Source of the DNA: Actinomycetota bacterium
GTDB lineage: Bacteria > Actinomycetota > Humimicrobiia > JAHJRV01
Reading direction: 5' to 3'
DNA length: 40,676 bases
NCBI GenBank assembly: GCA_018830725.1
Contig: JAHJRV010000005.1
Coordinates: 1 to 40,676 of the forward strand
Of the stretch, positions 1 to 7,091 are shown one piece after another; position 1 is the first letter of the stretch, and every line of letters begins with the position of its first letter. A program made the translations under genes and the position numbers. The notes below the pieces were generated by a model, which was not told where the DNA came from, searched no databases, and saw only the letters and a program-made list of their open reading frames with translations.

Positions 1-2
1 CT

Positions 3-608
3 GTTTTTATTCAAACTGAGCCAGTTAAAGATTTGGGTGATTTAAGTTCAATTTTGGATGAATTAAGTGATATCTCTGTTGAAAATGTGGTTGAGGATAC
101 TAATAATGAGATATCAGCTATTTTTTCTCCAAATGATTTTAAAAAAGTAGAAAAATTCAGAGAAGATGATATTCAACAGATAGTAGATATATTAAGAAGT
201 TCATATGAATATATATTTTTAGATCTACCTAATAACTTAAACTTAAATTCTACAAAAGCTGGTATTAATTCTTCAGATGAGCTGATAATAGTTACACTTC
301 CACAATTTCTTTCAATAAGAAGATGCGATTGTCTACTAAAAGAAATTACTTCCTTTAAAAAGGGAGCAAATATTCATCTTGTTGTAAATCGATATGATAG
401 CTTTTCTGCAATTCCTTTAAGACATATAGAGCAGTTTTTAGAAATTCCAATTTCTCAGGTGATATCCGAGGATTTAACACTGGGAATGATGTTTGATCAA
501 AAAGGTACATTATTATGTGATAGAAAAGATTTATCTGTAATTAGTTCTATTAATAAACTTGTTTATATAATTTCTAATTCTAAAAATTTAAAGGTTAAAG
601 AGGATTAG
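3..608 (+). CDS. tadZ: TadZ/CpaE-like pilus localisation ATPase (5' truncated by window edge)
   Basis: The reading frame is open from the first bases of the window, so the true start and the deviant Walker A motif lie upstream. What remains is the C-terminal part of a MinD/ParA-like fold. A hydrophobic strand with an aspartate (IFLDLPNN, where ParA proteins have the Walker B-like DxP) is followed by a strand-turn (ELIIVTLP) and a VVNRYD segment, which resembles the base-recognition region of this family. TadZ/CpaE proteins place the Tad (Flp) pilus machine at a cell position. The stop is 2 nt before tadA, so the two are certainly co-transcribed. The identification rests mostly on this position ahead of tadA and on the CpaE-like pattern, because the P-loop cannot be seen. 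Confidence 0.8.
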   Translation, partial: VFIQTEPVKDLGDLSSILDELSDISVENVVEDTNNEISAIFSPNDFKKVEKFREDDIQQIVDILRSSYEYIFLDLPNNLNLNSTKAGINSSDELIIVTLPQFLSIRRCDCLLKEITSFKKGANIHLVVNRYDSFSAIPLRHIEQFLEIPISQVISEDLTLGMMFDQKGTLLCDRKDLSVISSINKLVYIISNSKNLKVKED

Positions 609-610
609 TA

Positions 611-1933
611 ATGATCGCTGCAGTGAGAAATTCTCTAATTTCTGAAAAGAATTTCTTTAAAAAGAGTGACGAAAGTATCGTAAATTCTCAGCCAGATTTA
701 TCTGAAATAAGAAATCAGATTCAAATAAAGTTGCTTGAGAAATTAGACTCTTCACTCTTTAATATACCCGATTTCGAAAATAAAAGAGAAAGACTTATTA
801 AGGAGATTATAAATCTTTTCAAGGAAGAGAAAATAATATTATCCAGAACACAAATGAATAACTTAATAGAGGATTTAATTAACTCTATTTTGGGTTTGGG
901 TAGATTAGAGCCGTTGATCAATGATAGTGAAATATCAGAAATTATGGTAAATGGGGAAAATTATATCTATATAGAAAGAGATGGACATATCTATCAAACT
1001 AAAATCAAATTATCAAGTGAAGAGCAGCTCTATCATTTAATTGATAAGATAATATCTCCACTGGGTTTAAGAGTTGATGAAAGTTCCCCTATGGTTGATG
1101 CTCGTTTACCAGATGGATCAAGAATAAATGTTATTATTCCACCTCTTTCCTTGGTAGGTCCAATAATAACTATAAGGAAATTTATTCTGAAATTATTTTC
1201 ATTGGATCAACTGGTAAAAATCGGGACTTTAAGTAATGAAATGGTGAAATTTCTAAAGTCAGTTATTATGGGAAAATGTAATATCATAATTTCAGGTGGA
1301 ACTGGAAGTGGTAAAACCACTTTCCTAAATGCTCTTTCTACAGTTATTTCATCAGATGAAAGGCTGGTAACTATTGAAGATGCAGCAGAACTAAAGTTAG
1401 CACAACCGCATGTAATTTCTTTGGAAAGCAGACCCCCAAATATTGAAGGAAAAGGTGAGATCACCATAAGAGATTTGGTTAGAAACGCCTTAAGAATGAG
1501 ACCTGATAGAATAATAATTGGCGAAGTTAGGGGTAAAGAGGCACTTGATATGCTTCAAGCTATGAATACTGGACATGATGGCTCTCTTACAACTGTTCAC
1601 GCAAATTCTCCAGAAGATCTCATTTCTCGTTTAGAAACAATAACATTAATGTCTGATGTAAACCTATCAACGAAATCGGTTAAGAGAATGATCATAGCAG
1701 CCTTAGATTTAATAATACATATGGAGAGATTCCCTGATGGTAAAAGAAGAGTAACTAAGATAAGTGAGATACTGCTTGAAAGGGAAGATGTAAAAGTTAA
1801 GGATATCTTCGTTTTCAAACAGGAGGGAGTGGATTCTGGTGGTAAGGTATTAGGAAACTTCTACTATACAGGTAATATGCCAAATTTTTATAATAAACTG
1901 CTTTCACAAGGTATTAAGTTAAAAATGCATTGA
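611..1933 (+). CDS. tadA: TadA/CpaF secretion ATPase of the Tad (Flp) pilus
   Basis: This is a 440-residue type II/IV secretion-system ATPase that powers Flp pilus assembly at the inner membrane. The Walker A motif GGTGSGKTT is at residues 229-237. It is followed by a Walker B/Asp-box region (LVTIEDAAEL), an RPDRIIIGEVRGKEA segment and the His-box motif (TGHDGSLTTVHANS), all diagnostic of the CpaF/TadA branch. The N-terminal 90 residues are the usual helical all-alpha region, and residues 95-215 are the N-terminal domain with IMVNG and DARLPDGSRIN. Length is typical of the family. It sits 2 nt after tadZ and 29 nt before the TadB-TadC fusion. The family assignment is clear. Whether the system makes adhesive or motile pili cannot be told from sequence. 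Confidence 0.96.
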   Translation: MIAAVRNSLISEKNFFKKSDESIVNSQPDLSEIRNQIQIKLLEKLDSSLFNIPDFENKRERLIKEIINLFKEEKIILSRTQMNNLIEDLINSILGLGRLEPLINDSEISEIMVNGENYIYIERDGHIYQTKIKLSSEEQLYHLIDKIISPLGLRVDESSPMVDARLPDGSRINVIIPPLSLVGPIITIRKFILKLFSLDQLVKIGTLSNEMVKFLKSVIMGKCNIIISGGTGSGKTTFLNALSTVISSDERLVTIEDAAELKLAQPHVISLESRPPNIEGKGEITIRDLVRNALRMRPDRIIIGEVRGKEALDMLQAMNTGHDGSLTTVHANSPEDLISRLETITLMSDVNLSTKSVKRMIIAALDLIIHMERFPDGKRRVTKISEILLEREDVKVKDIFVFKQEGVDSGGKVLGNFYYTGNMPNFYNKLLSQGIKLKMH

Positions 1934-1962
1934 TTTTTAAAATTCCTTTATGTTAGGTCATT

Positions 1963-3567
1963 ATGAATTTATTTATAAATACTAAATTTTTAAAATTACA
2001 AAGACCTCGATTTGTTAATAATTTATATAACTTCTTCAAGCAGTGCTATGAAAGATTTGCTCAGAAATTTGAAATATATCTTTCAGCTAAAAAGCTTTTA
2101 TTAGTAGTATTAAACGGAATTTTTATTTTGGGTTTATTAATTTATCTGTTTTCTGAAAATCTTCTTATTTCTACTATCTTTTCGCCATTTGGCATTTTTA
2201 TATTTATTCCCATTAATGATTTATTAAAAAGAAAAAGAAGAAATCTTATCGAAAACCAGATTTTAGAATTTTTATCTTTATTAAATATTACCTTAAGAGC
2301 AGGACTTACTATAAGAAATGGGCTTGAGATATGTAGTAAAAAGATAAAGTCACCATTAGGTGAGGAACTTAAAAAAGTGATAAATGAAATAAATATAGAT
2401 ATTGACATATTGAAATCACTTCATAATATGGCAAGTAGAATTAAAATACCAGAGATAGATTTGATTGTTTCAGCAATAGAAATAACGGGAAGGGTTGGAG
2501 GCGATGTCACTGAAATATTTAGCTCTTTAATAAATATAATAAGAGAAAGACAAAATCTAAAAGAGGAAATAAGAGTCTTTACAACGCAAGGTCGTCTTTC
2601 TGGAAACATAATCTCCTTTCTTCCGTTGGGATATTTCGTATTATTTTACATTTTTGAAAGTGAACATGTTAAGTTAGTTTTTTCAAAAACATTAGGTGTG
2701 ACAATTGTTTTAACAGGCTTGTTGCTAAATCTAATTGGTTATTTAATTATAAGAGGAATAACAAAGCCAGGAATCAATTATTCAAGACACAAGGAAAGAG
2801 AAAATAATAAAATTTTAAAAAAATTTCAATTACTGTTCAAAGAAATTATTGAAATATTAAAGAGACATAAGCTAATTAGATTATTTTTTAAATCTAAAAA
2901 TTTTAAAAATTTTTTAATTTTCTATAACGATTCTTATAAAAATTTTGATGAAGACTTATTAGAAAAAATAATTTCTATGAAAATAGTATTTGTAGTATTA
3001 GCAATAATTATCTCCATCATCTATAGTAATTCAATTAAATCCTTTACCCTGTTTTTAGTTGTCATTAGTATACTTTTCTTTTTTATACCAGATTTTTATA
3101 TTAGGAAGAAGGTAGCAAGAGAGAGTGTTTTAATAGATCGAGATTTGCCAAAGGTGATTGATGAACTAAATTTAAGTTGTAAAGCAGGGTTGAATTTAAG
3201 GAAAGCACTATATTTGGTTACAAATAATACAGTTGGTTTGTTGGGTAAAGAATTAAGGAATCTGGTAAGGAATTTGAAATTGGGCAAACCTAAACAGGAA
3301 GCTTTTAATGAACTGATTGGTAGAACAGAAAGCAGTGAATTAAAAAGTTTTATTTCAGCTTTAATACAGGGAGAAATATTTGGTGTTCCCGTATCTGAGA
3401 TTTTAGAAAATCAAGCAAAGGATTGTAGACTTAGAGTTCATAAGAGGGAAGAACAAAGAGCTAGAAAAATTCCTATTTTGATCCTTTTTCCACTAATATT
3501 TTTTATACTTCCAGGATTTTTGACTATCGCAGTGGGAACATTTATTTTTTCAATTTTAAATATTTAA
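1963..3567 (+). CDS. TadB-TadC fusion: Tad pilus inner-membrane platform protein with two T2SSF domains
   Basis: At 534 residues this is about the sum of a compact TadB and a compact TadC. It contains two type II secretion F (T2SSF) domains in one chain. The first spans about residues 97-235, after membrane segments at about 44-63 and 70-86, and has the motif FLSLLNITLRAGLTIRNGLE. Membrane segments follow near 215-232 and 245-265. A basic linker and two more membrane segments (about 335-380) lead to the second T2SSF domain at about 391-520 (DLPKVIDELNLSCKAGLNLR), closed by a C-terminal membrane segment. In most Tad loci these are two adjacent genes, and no second gene is present here. No stop or frameshift separates the halves, so this is a true fusion. 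It would be the membrane platform on which TadA acts. Confidence 0.9.
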   Translation: MNLFINTKFLKLQRPRFVNNLYNFFKQCYERFAQKFEIYLSAKKLLLVVLNGIFILGLLIYLFSENLLISTIFSPFGIFIFIPINDLLKRKRRNLIENQILEFLSLLNITLRAGLTIRNGLEICSKKIKSPLGEELKKVINEINIDIDILKSLHNMASRIKIPEIDLIVSAIEITGRVGGDVTEIFSSLINIIRERQNLKEEIRVFTTQGRLSGNIISFLPLGYFVLFYIFESEHVKLVFSKTLGVTIVLTGLLLNLIGYLIIRGITKPGINYSRHKERENNKILKKFQLLFKEIIEILKRHKLIRLFFKSKNFKNFLIFYNDSYKNFDEDLLEKIISMKIVFVVLAIIISIIYSNSIKSFTLFLVVISILFFFIPDFYIRKKVARESVLIDRDLPKVIDELNLSCKAGLNLRKALYLVTNNTVGLLGKELRNLVRNLKLGKPKQEAFNELIGRTESSELKSFISALIQGEIFGVPVSEILENQAKDCRLRVHKREEQRARKIPILILFPLIFFILPGFLTIAVGTFIFSILNI

Positions 3568-3622
3568 CCTAAAAGAACAATAATTATTTAAGAGTCAATA
3601 ATTATAAGAAAGGGGAAAACAA

Positions 3623-3793
3623 ATGAAAGTAATACTAAAGAGAGTAAAAATGGAGAAAGGGCAAAGCACAATTGAATATGCCTTAATTATTGCGGTTGCT
3701 TTTGTACTTGTTGGAATACTTCTTAAAATAGCAAGTCCTAAATTTTCAGAATACCTGAATGCAATTTTTTCAAAATTAATGTCCTTTTTATAA
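3623..3793 (+). CDS. flp: Flp/type IVb pilin, 56 residues
   Basis: This is a small gene with start ATG behind an AAGGGG ribosome-binding site. The 56-residue product begins with a basic leader of 13 residues (MKVILKRVKMEKG). This is followed by QSTIEYALIIA, the type IVb prepilin signature, in which the peptidase cuts after the Gly and the Glu five residues into the mature protein is conserved. One hydrophobic helix (about residues 19-37) and a short C-terminal tail follow, which is the usual size of a Flp major pilin. It lies between the platform gene and tadE, the expected place for an Flp subunit. It is probably the major structural subunit of the pilus, processed by a TadV-type peptidase that must be encoded outside the window. 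Confidence 0.93.
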   Translation: MKVILKRVKMEKGQSTIEYALIIAVAFVLVGILLKIASPKFSEYLNAIFSKLMSFL

Positions 3794-3849
3794 AATTTTA
3801 GTACTCCTTAAAATTTAATAGCAGGTGTTCCTTAAAGTTAAGATCATTT

Positions 3850-3947
3850 TCCTCTCCCTTTATGGGTGAGGGATAGGGAGAGGGTGTAAATTTGATAATT
3901 TAAATATTTCCCCCTCCCCTAAAATCCCCTCCCACAAGGGGAGGGGA
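3850..3947. repeat. G/C-rich hairpin repeat (copy A, two units)
   Basis: Two tandem C-rich/G-rich hairpins lie in an otherwise AT-rich gap. In the first, CCTCTCCC pairs with GGGAGAGG across a loop. In the second, CCCCTCCC pairs with GGGAGGGG across a short loop. The same motifs recur at 11503-11581 and 27026-27115. It occupies part of the 358-nt gene-free stretch between flp and tadE. It could attenuate transcription between the abundant pilin and the downstream minor proteins, but no U-tract of a canonical terminator follows. Confidence 0.75.
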
Positions 3948-3991
3948 ATAATAAGAGAAGATCTTCTTACTCCTTTCACGAGTGGAGGGGA

Positions 3992-4122
3992 CTACATATG
4001 TAGATAACTACACTGTTAGAAACTACAGTTGTAGATAACTATACTTTTTGGAAAAGAGCTTAAAATTTTTGAAAAAAATAATTTAAAAAAATAATATTAA
4101 CTACACTTTTTAGTGAAGAGCC
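3992..4122. repeat. Cluster of short direct repeats and a 12-bp palindrome upstream of tadE
   Basis: The palindrome CTACATATGTAG (3992-4003) recurs exactly at 27014-27025. A 15-nt direct repeat, GTAGATAACTACACT (4000-4014) and GTAGATAACTATACT (4031-4045), differs by one base. A second pair shares an AACTAyACTTTTT start and an AAGAGC end (4037-4059 and 4099-4121). I see no open reading frame or tRNA here. The purpose is unknown. The rest of 3794-4151 is AT-rich spacer without a recognisable signal. Confidence 0.6.
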
Positions 4123-4151
4123 ATAAAATTCTATAAAATAAGGATAAGTTT

Positions 4152-4556
4152 ATGAACAATATTTATGTATTATTTAGAAAAGAGAAAGGTCAATCAGCAA
4201 CTGAATTTGCTCTGGTCTTACCAATTATACTGATAGTAATTTTAGTGATTGTTCAATCAGGAATCATAGTAAACGCTCAACTTGTTATTACTCATGCTGC
4301 GAGGGAAGGGGTAAGGGATGGTTCAGTTACAAATAATAACTCAAAGATTATAAACTCAATAAGAAATTCAACAAGAACTCTTGATTATGATATGTTAAAT
4401 ATATCTATTAACCCCTCATCAGGTAGAAAAATTGGAGATTATTTGACTGTATTGATTGAATATAAACCTCCAATTGTTATTCCTATAATAAAATCATTTT
4501 TTCCTAGTAATATTTGTTTAAGATCATCAGCGACAATGAGGATTGAAAAAGAGTAA
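4152..4556 (+). CDS. tadE: TadE-like minor pseudopilin
   Basis: This 134-residue protein starts with a short basic segment and then EKGQSATEFALVLPIILIV, the TadE signature: a Gly-Gln processing site, conserved Glu, and one N-terminal membrane helix at about residues 18-40. The remaining about 95 residues form an extracytoplasmic beta-rich domain. The AREGVRDGS stretch just after the helix is also typical of TadE proteins. It has an AAGGATA ribosome-binding site. TadE proteins are pseudopilins processed by the same peptidase as Flp and are needed for pilus assembly. Its place between flp and a TadG-like gene fits. Confidence 0.9.
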   Translation: MNNIYVLFRKEKGQSATEFALVLPIILIVILVIVQSGIIVNAQLVITHAAREGVRDGSVTNNNSKIINSIRNSTRTLDYDMLNISINPSSGRKIGDYLTVLIEYKPPIVIPIIKSFFPSNICLRSSATMRIEKE

Positions 4557-4581
4557 TAAACTATGAAGTTTAATAGATAAA

Positions 4582-5004
4582 ATGGAAAATCTTAATAAGG
4601 GTCTTATAATTAAACTTAGAAAATTTATAAAAAAGTTCAACTTTCAAAGAGGTAATGTAACTATTCTAAGTATAACAATCACTATAGTTCTAATAGTATT
4701 TACTCCATTTATTATAGATGTTGCAATTCTTTTTAAGACTAGAGCAGATGCAAAATCAGCTTCAGATGCAGCCTCTTTAGCTGCAGCTCAAGAGATTCTG
4801 TTTTTAGAAGATGGTGAGAATGTAGCAAAAGCTATAGCTGAAAAAAATAATGCTAAGTTGGTATCATATTTTGCTAATAATAACGAAGTTATAGTAACAA
4901 CCTCTAAAATTGCAAATTTTATATTTATTGATAATTTTATAAAAGGTTCTATAGAAATAAAAGCTACCTCCAGTTCTGAGGTAAAATTTCCCTGGGGTGA
5001 GTAA
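4582..5004 (+). CDS. Short TadG-like (Flp pilus-assembly TadE/G) protein
   Basis: This 140-residue protein has the N-terminal Tad module: a basic leader, RGNVTILSITITIVLIV as the membrane helix (about residues 23-48), and then DVAILFKTRADAKSASDAASLAAA, the Ala/Asp-rich segment of the putative Flp pilus-assembly TadE/G-like family. Full-size TadG proteins carry a von Willebrand-type or long C-terminal domain. Here the protein ends about 75 residues after the Ala-rich segment, so only the anchor module is present. No frameshifted remainder is visible downstream. It is the last gene of the tad cluster, 25 nt after tadE. Confidence 0.82.
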   Translation: MENLNKGLIIKLRKFIKKFNFQRGNVTILSITITIVLIVFTPFIIDVAILFKTRADAKSASDAASLAAAQEILFLEDGENVAKAIAEKNNAKLVSYFANNNEVIVTTSKIANFIFIDNFIKGSIEIKATSSSEVKFPWGE

Positions 5005-5037
5005 TAAATGAATATTTAAAAATAAACTTAACGTTTT

Positions 5038-5079
5038 ATTTTAGTAATTATTTTTAACATTTTGTTATAGTAACAACAA
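5038..5079. repeat. 42-bp intergenic element, copy 1 (upstream of rpsF operon)
   Basis: This 42-nt stretch matches 15115-15156 with a single difference (A for T at one position). The core is TTTTTAACATTTTGTT followed by TAGTAACAACAA. Both copies lie between genes, on the same strand relative to the downstream + gene. The surrounding 314-nt gap (5005-5318) is otherwise AT-rich, with only the rpsF promoter near its end. Confidence 0.75.
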
Positions 5080-5247
5080 TTTATAAGAATTTAATTAAAA
5101 TTACAAAATAATTAGTTTATAATTTAAGATACAAAGTTTTTATAAAAAAAATTTTCTTATAGAATTTTTATTAAATTTTCAATACACTTCGTTAAATAAT
5201 TCTATAAGAATATGTATGAATAAATATTATTTATTCTGAAGATTTCA

Positions 5248-5256
5248 TGGTATAAT
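5248..5256 (+). promoter_or_regulatory. Predicted extended -10 promoter of the rpsF operon
   Basis: TGGTATAAT fits the extended -10 consensus (TGnTATAAT). No good -35 hexamer is present at 17 nt. The predicted start would lie near 5263, giving a leader of about 56 nt that contains a small ATCCC/GGGGT hairpin and a strong AGGAGG site before rpsF. I did not find the CCG-bulge structure of known S6:S18 autoregulatory leaders. Confidence 0.5.
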
Positions 5257-5318
5257 TTGCACTTATTTGTAAGAATCTTATCCCTTTTAGGGGTAATTTT
5301 GTCCAAAGGAGGTAATTT

Positions 5319-5621
5319 GTGAGGAGATATGAGATGATGATGATTACTGATTCTACTCTTGGTGAAAAAGAACAAGAAGATCTAGTTTCCAAAGTCAAGG
5401 ATATAATATCAAAATATGATGCTGAGTTATATAGCATTGATAAGTGGGGAGAGAAAAAATTAGCTTATTCAATAAAAGGTTATGATATAGGAACATATTA
5501 TGTTTTATTTTTTTCAGGTTCAAATGAATTAATTGAAGAATTAAAAAGGGTATTAAAAATAACAGAAGGAATAATAAGATTTAGAATTTTTAGAAGAGAA
5601 GATTTAGAGAAAGTAGAGTAA
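5319..5621 (+). CDS. rpsF: 30S ribosomal protein S6
   Basis: The 100-residue product is the right length for bS6 and begins MRRYEMMMITDSTLGEKE, the usual first strand. It contains WGEKKLAYSIKGYDIGTYYVLFF, the conserved central sheet, and ends with the RFRIFRRED segment. The GTG start lies 5 nt after AAAGGAGG. S6 binds S18 on the platform of the small subunit. It is the first gene of the classic rpsF-ssb-rpsR-rplI-dnaB group, although a 109-nt gap separates it from ssb. Confidence 0.98.
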   Translation: MRRYEMMMITDSTLGEKEQEDLVSKVKDIISKYDAELYSIDKWGEKKLAYSIKGYDIGTYYVLFFSGSNELIEELKRVLKITEGIIRFRIFRREDLEKVE

Positions 5622-5730
5622 AAGATTATTATTAATAATAATTACCAAGGTCCAAAATAAAAAGTATTACTTTATAAAAATTTATAATAAAATTTAGTGT
5701 ATTATTTTAAATATTTAAGAGAGGGAAAAG

Positions 5731-6156
5731 ATGGCAAGTATAAATAATATAACGATATTAGGTAACTTAACCAGAGATCCAGAATTAAGATTCACTCCAA
5801 GTGGAAGTCCTGTAGCAAATTTTGGAATAGCAGTGAGTAGGAGATGGCAAAATAGCATAGGAGAGTGGCAGGAAGATGTAAGTTATGTTGATGTAGTTGC
5901 GTGGAGAAGTTTAGCTGAAAATTGTGCTGAATCTTTGAAAAAGGGGGATAGGATAATTGTAAATGGAAGGCTTCAGATGAGAACCTGGGAGACTCAGGAT
6001 GGTCAAACACGAAATAAGATTGAGGTTATAGCCAGAGTTATAGGGCCAAGTCTTGAGTGGGCAACTGCTTCAATTACCAAAAATATAAAAGCCCAAGAAG
6101 TATCCTCAGAGCTACTTGAAGGGGAATCGGGAGAAACAAATGATATACCATTTTAA
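5731..6156 (+). CDS. ssb: Single-stranded DNA-binding protein SSB
   Basis: A single OB-fold (about residues 1-110) opens with [20 protein letters not shown] and contains [20 protein letters not shown] and [17 protein letters not shown], all typical of SSB. The C-terminal tip is NDIPF, the acidic-hydrophobic peptide that recruits repair and replication partners. The linker is short (about 25 residues), giving 141 residues in all. Binding of ssDNA as a tetramer is known for the family and inferred here. The start follows a GAGAGGG site, and rpsR begins 14 nt downstream. Confidence 0.97.
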   Translation: MASINNITILGNLTRDPELRFTPSGSPVANFGIAVSRRWQNSIGEWQEDVSYVDVVAWRSLAENCAESLKKGDRIIVNGRLQMRTWETQDGQTRNKIEVIARVIGPSLEWATASITKNIKAQEVSSELLEGESGETNDIPF

Positions 6157-6170
6157 GAGAGGAGGTATTA

Positions 6171-6425
6171 GTGCGTGAGAGAGGAAGTGCAAAGAGAACA
6201 GAATATCCAATTAAGCGGAGAAAAAGATACTGTTTTTTCTGCAAGAATAAAATTAAATATATTGATTACAAAGAGATTGGTTTAACCAGAAGATATATTT
6301 CTGATAGGGGCAAAATAAGACCTCGAAGGATTACTGGGGTTTGTGTTCAACATCAATCTGATTTAGCAAGAGCTATTAAAAGAGCAAGAGAACTTGCATT
6401 AATGGGATATATTACAAAGGTTTAA
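6171..6425 (+). CDS. rpsR: 30S ribosomal protein S18, zinc-binding (C+) form
   Basis: The 84 residues include [16 protein letters not shown] near the N-terminus and the S18 signature [20 protein letters not shown]. There are four potential zinc ligands, C-x2-C early and C-x2-H later, so this is the zinc-ribbon form rather than the Cys-less paralogue that some bacteria induce under zinc limitation. GTG is the start, 6 nt after GAGGAGG. It lies between ssb and rplI. The protein partners S6 on the ribosome. Confidence 0.97.
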   Translation: MRERGSAKRTEYPIKRRKRYCFFCKNKIKYIDYKEIGLTRRYISDRGKIRPRRITGVCVQHQSDLARAIKRARELALMGYITKV

Positions 6426-6437
6426 TAGGAGATAGAT

Positions 6438-6998
6438 TTGAAAATTATTCTTAAGGAAACAATAGAGAATTTAGGAAGAGCTGGTAATATTGTAGATGTA
6501 AAAGATGGATTTGCCAGAAACTATTTAATTCCTAAAAAATTGGCAGTTAAAGCTACTGAGGGAAATATTAAACATATAGAAGTCATAAAAAAGAAGGGTG
6601 TGGAGTCGGAAGCGAAAGATAGAGCTCATGCCAAGGCACAAGCTGAGATCTTAAATAATCTCGTTCTCACAATATCTAAGAAAGTTGGAGAAGAAGGAAA
6701 ACTTTTTGGATCGGTAACAGAAAGAGATATATTTGAAAAGATTCAGGATGAAACTGAAATAGCTATAGACAAAAGAAGAATAATTTTAAAAGAAAGTATC
6801 AGATATATCGGGGAATATGTAGTTGATATTCGACTTTATCCTGAAGTGGAGGCTCATGTAAAAATAAGGGTAGTAGATGAAACTGGAAGAGAGTGGTTAG
6901 AACTCGAGCCATGGAGAAAGGAAATAGAAGAAGAGAAAATAAAAGAGAAGAAAGAGGTAGAGGAGAAGGAGAAGATAAAAAAAGAAGAAGATAAATAA
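6438..6998 (+). CDS. rplI: 50S ribosomal protein L9 with a long charged C-terminal tail
   Basis: The N-terminal domain begins MKIILKETIENLGRAGNIVD and carries VKDGFARNYLIPKKLA, the L9 signature. The connecting helix and C-terminal domain (KLFGSVTERDI) end near residue 150. The family normally stops there. This protein continues for about 35 residues of almost pure Lys and Glu (EIEEEKIKEKKEVEEKEK and on), giving 186 residues. The tail reads through in frame and ends in a clean stop. The TTG start lies 5 nt after AGGAGATAG. The identity is certain, and the tail is the unusual part. Confidence 0.97.
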   Translation: MKIILKETIENLGRAGNIVDVKDGFARNYLIPKKLAVKATEGNIKHIEVIKKKGVESEAKDRAHAKAQAEILNNLVLTISKKVGEEGKLFGSVTERDIFEKIQDETEIAIDKRRIILKESIRYIGEYVVDIRLYPEVEAHVKIRVVDETGREWLELEPWRKEIEEEKIKEKKEVEEKEKIKKEEDK

Positions 6999-7091
6999 AA
7001 TTCAAAGATAATTAAATTAGAAAAATGTTTAATTTTAATATAAAAAACTCCTTTTAAAATATTTTTAACATTTGAAAATAATAGGTTAAAA

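Noticed and set aside
611-1933. tadA as a type II secretion GspE or conjugation VirB11 ATPase
   Set aside because: Neighbouring Flp pilin, TadE and the platform fusion, with CpaF-type motifs, fix it as TadA.
5263-5318. S6:S18 autoregulatory leader in front of rpsF
   Set aside because: Only a small ATCCC/GGGGT hairpin is present. The CCG-bearing bulge of the known motif is not visible.
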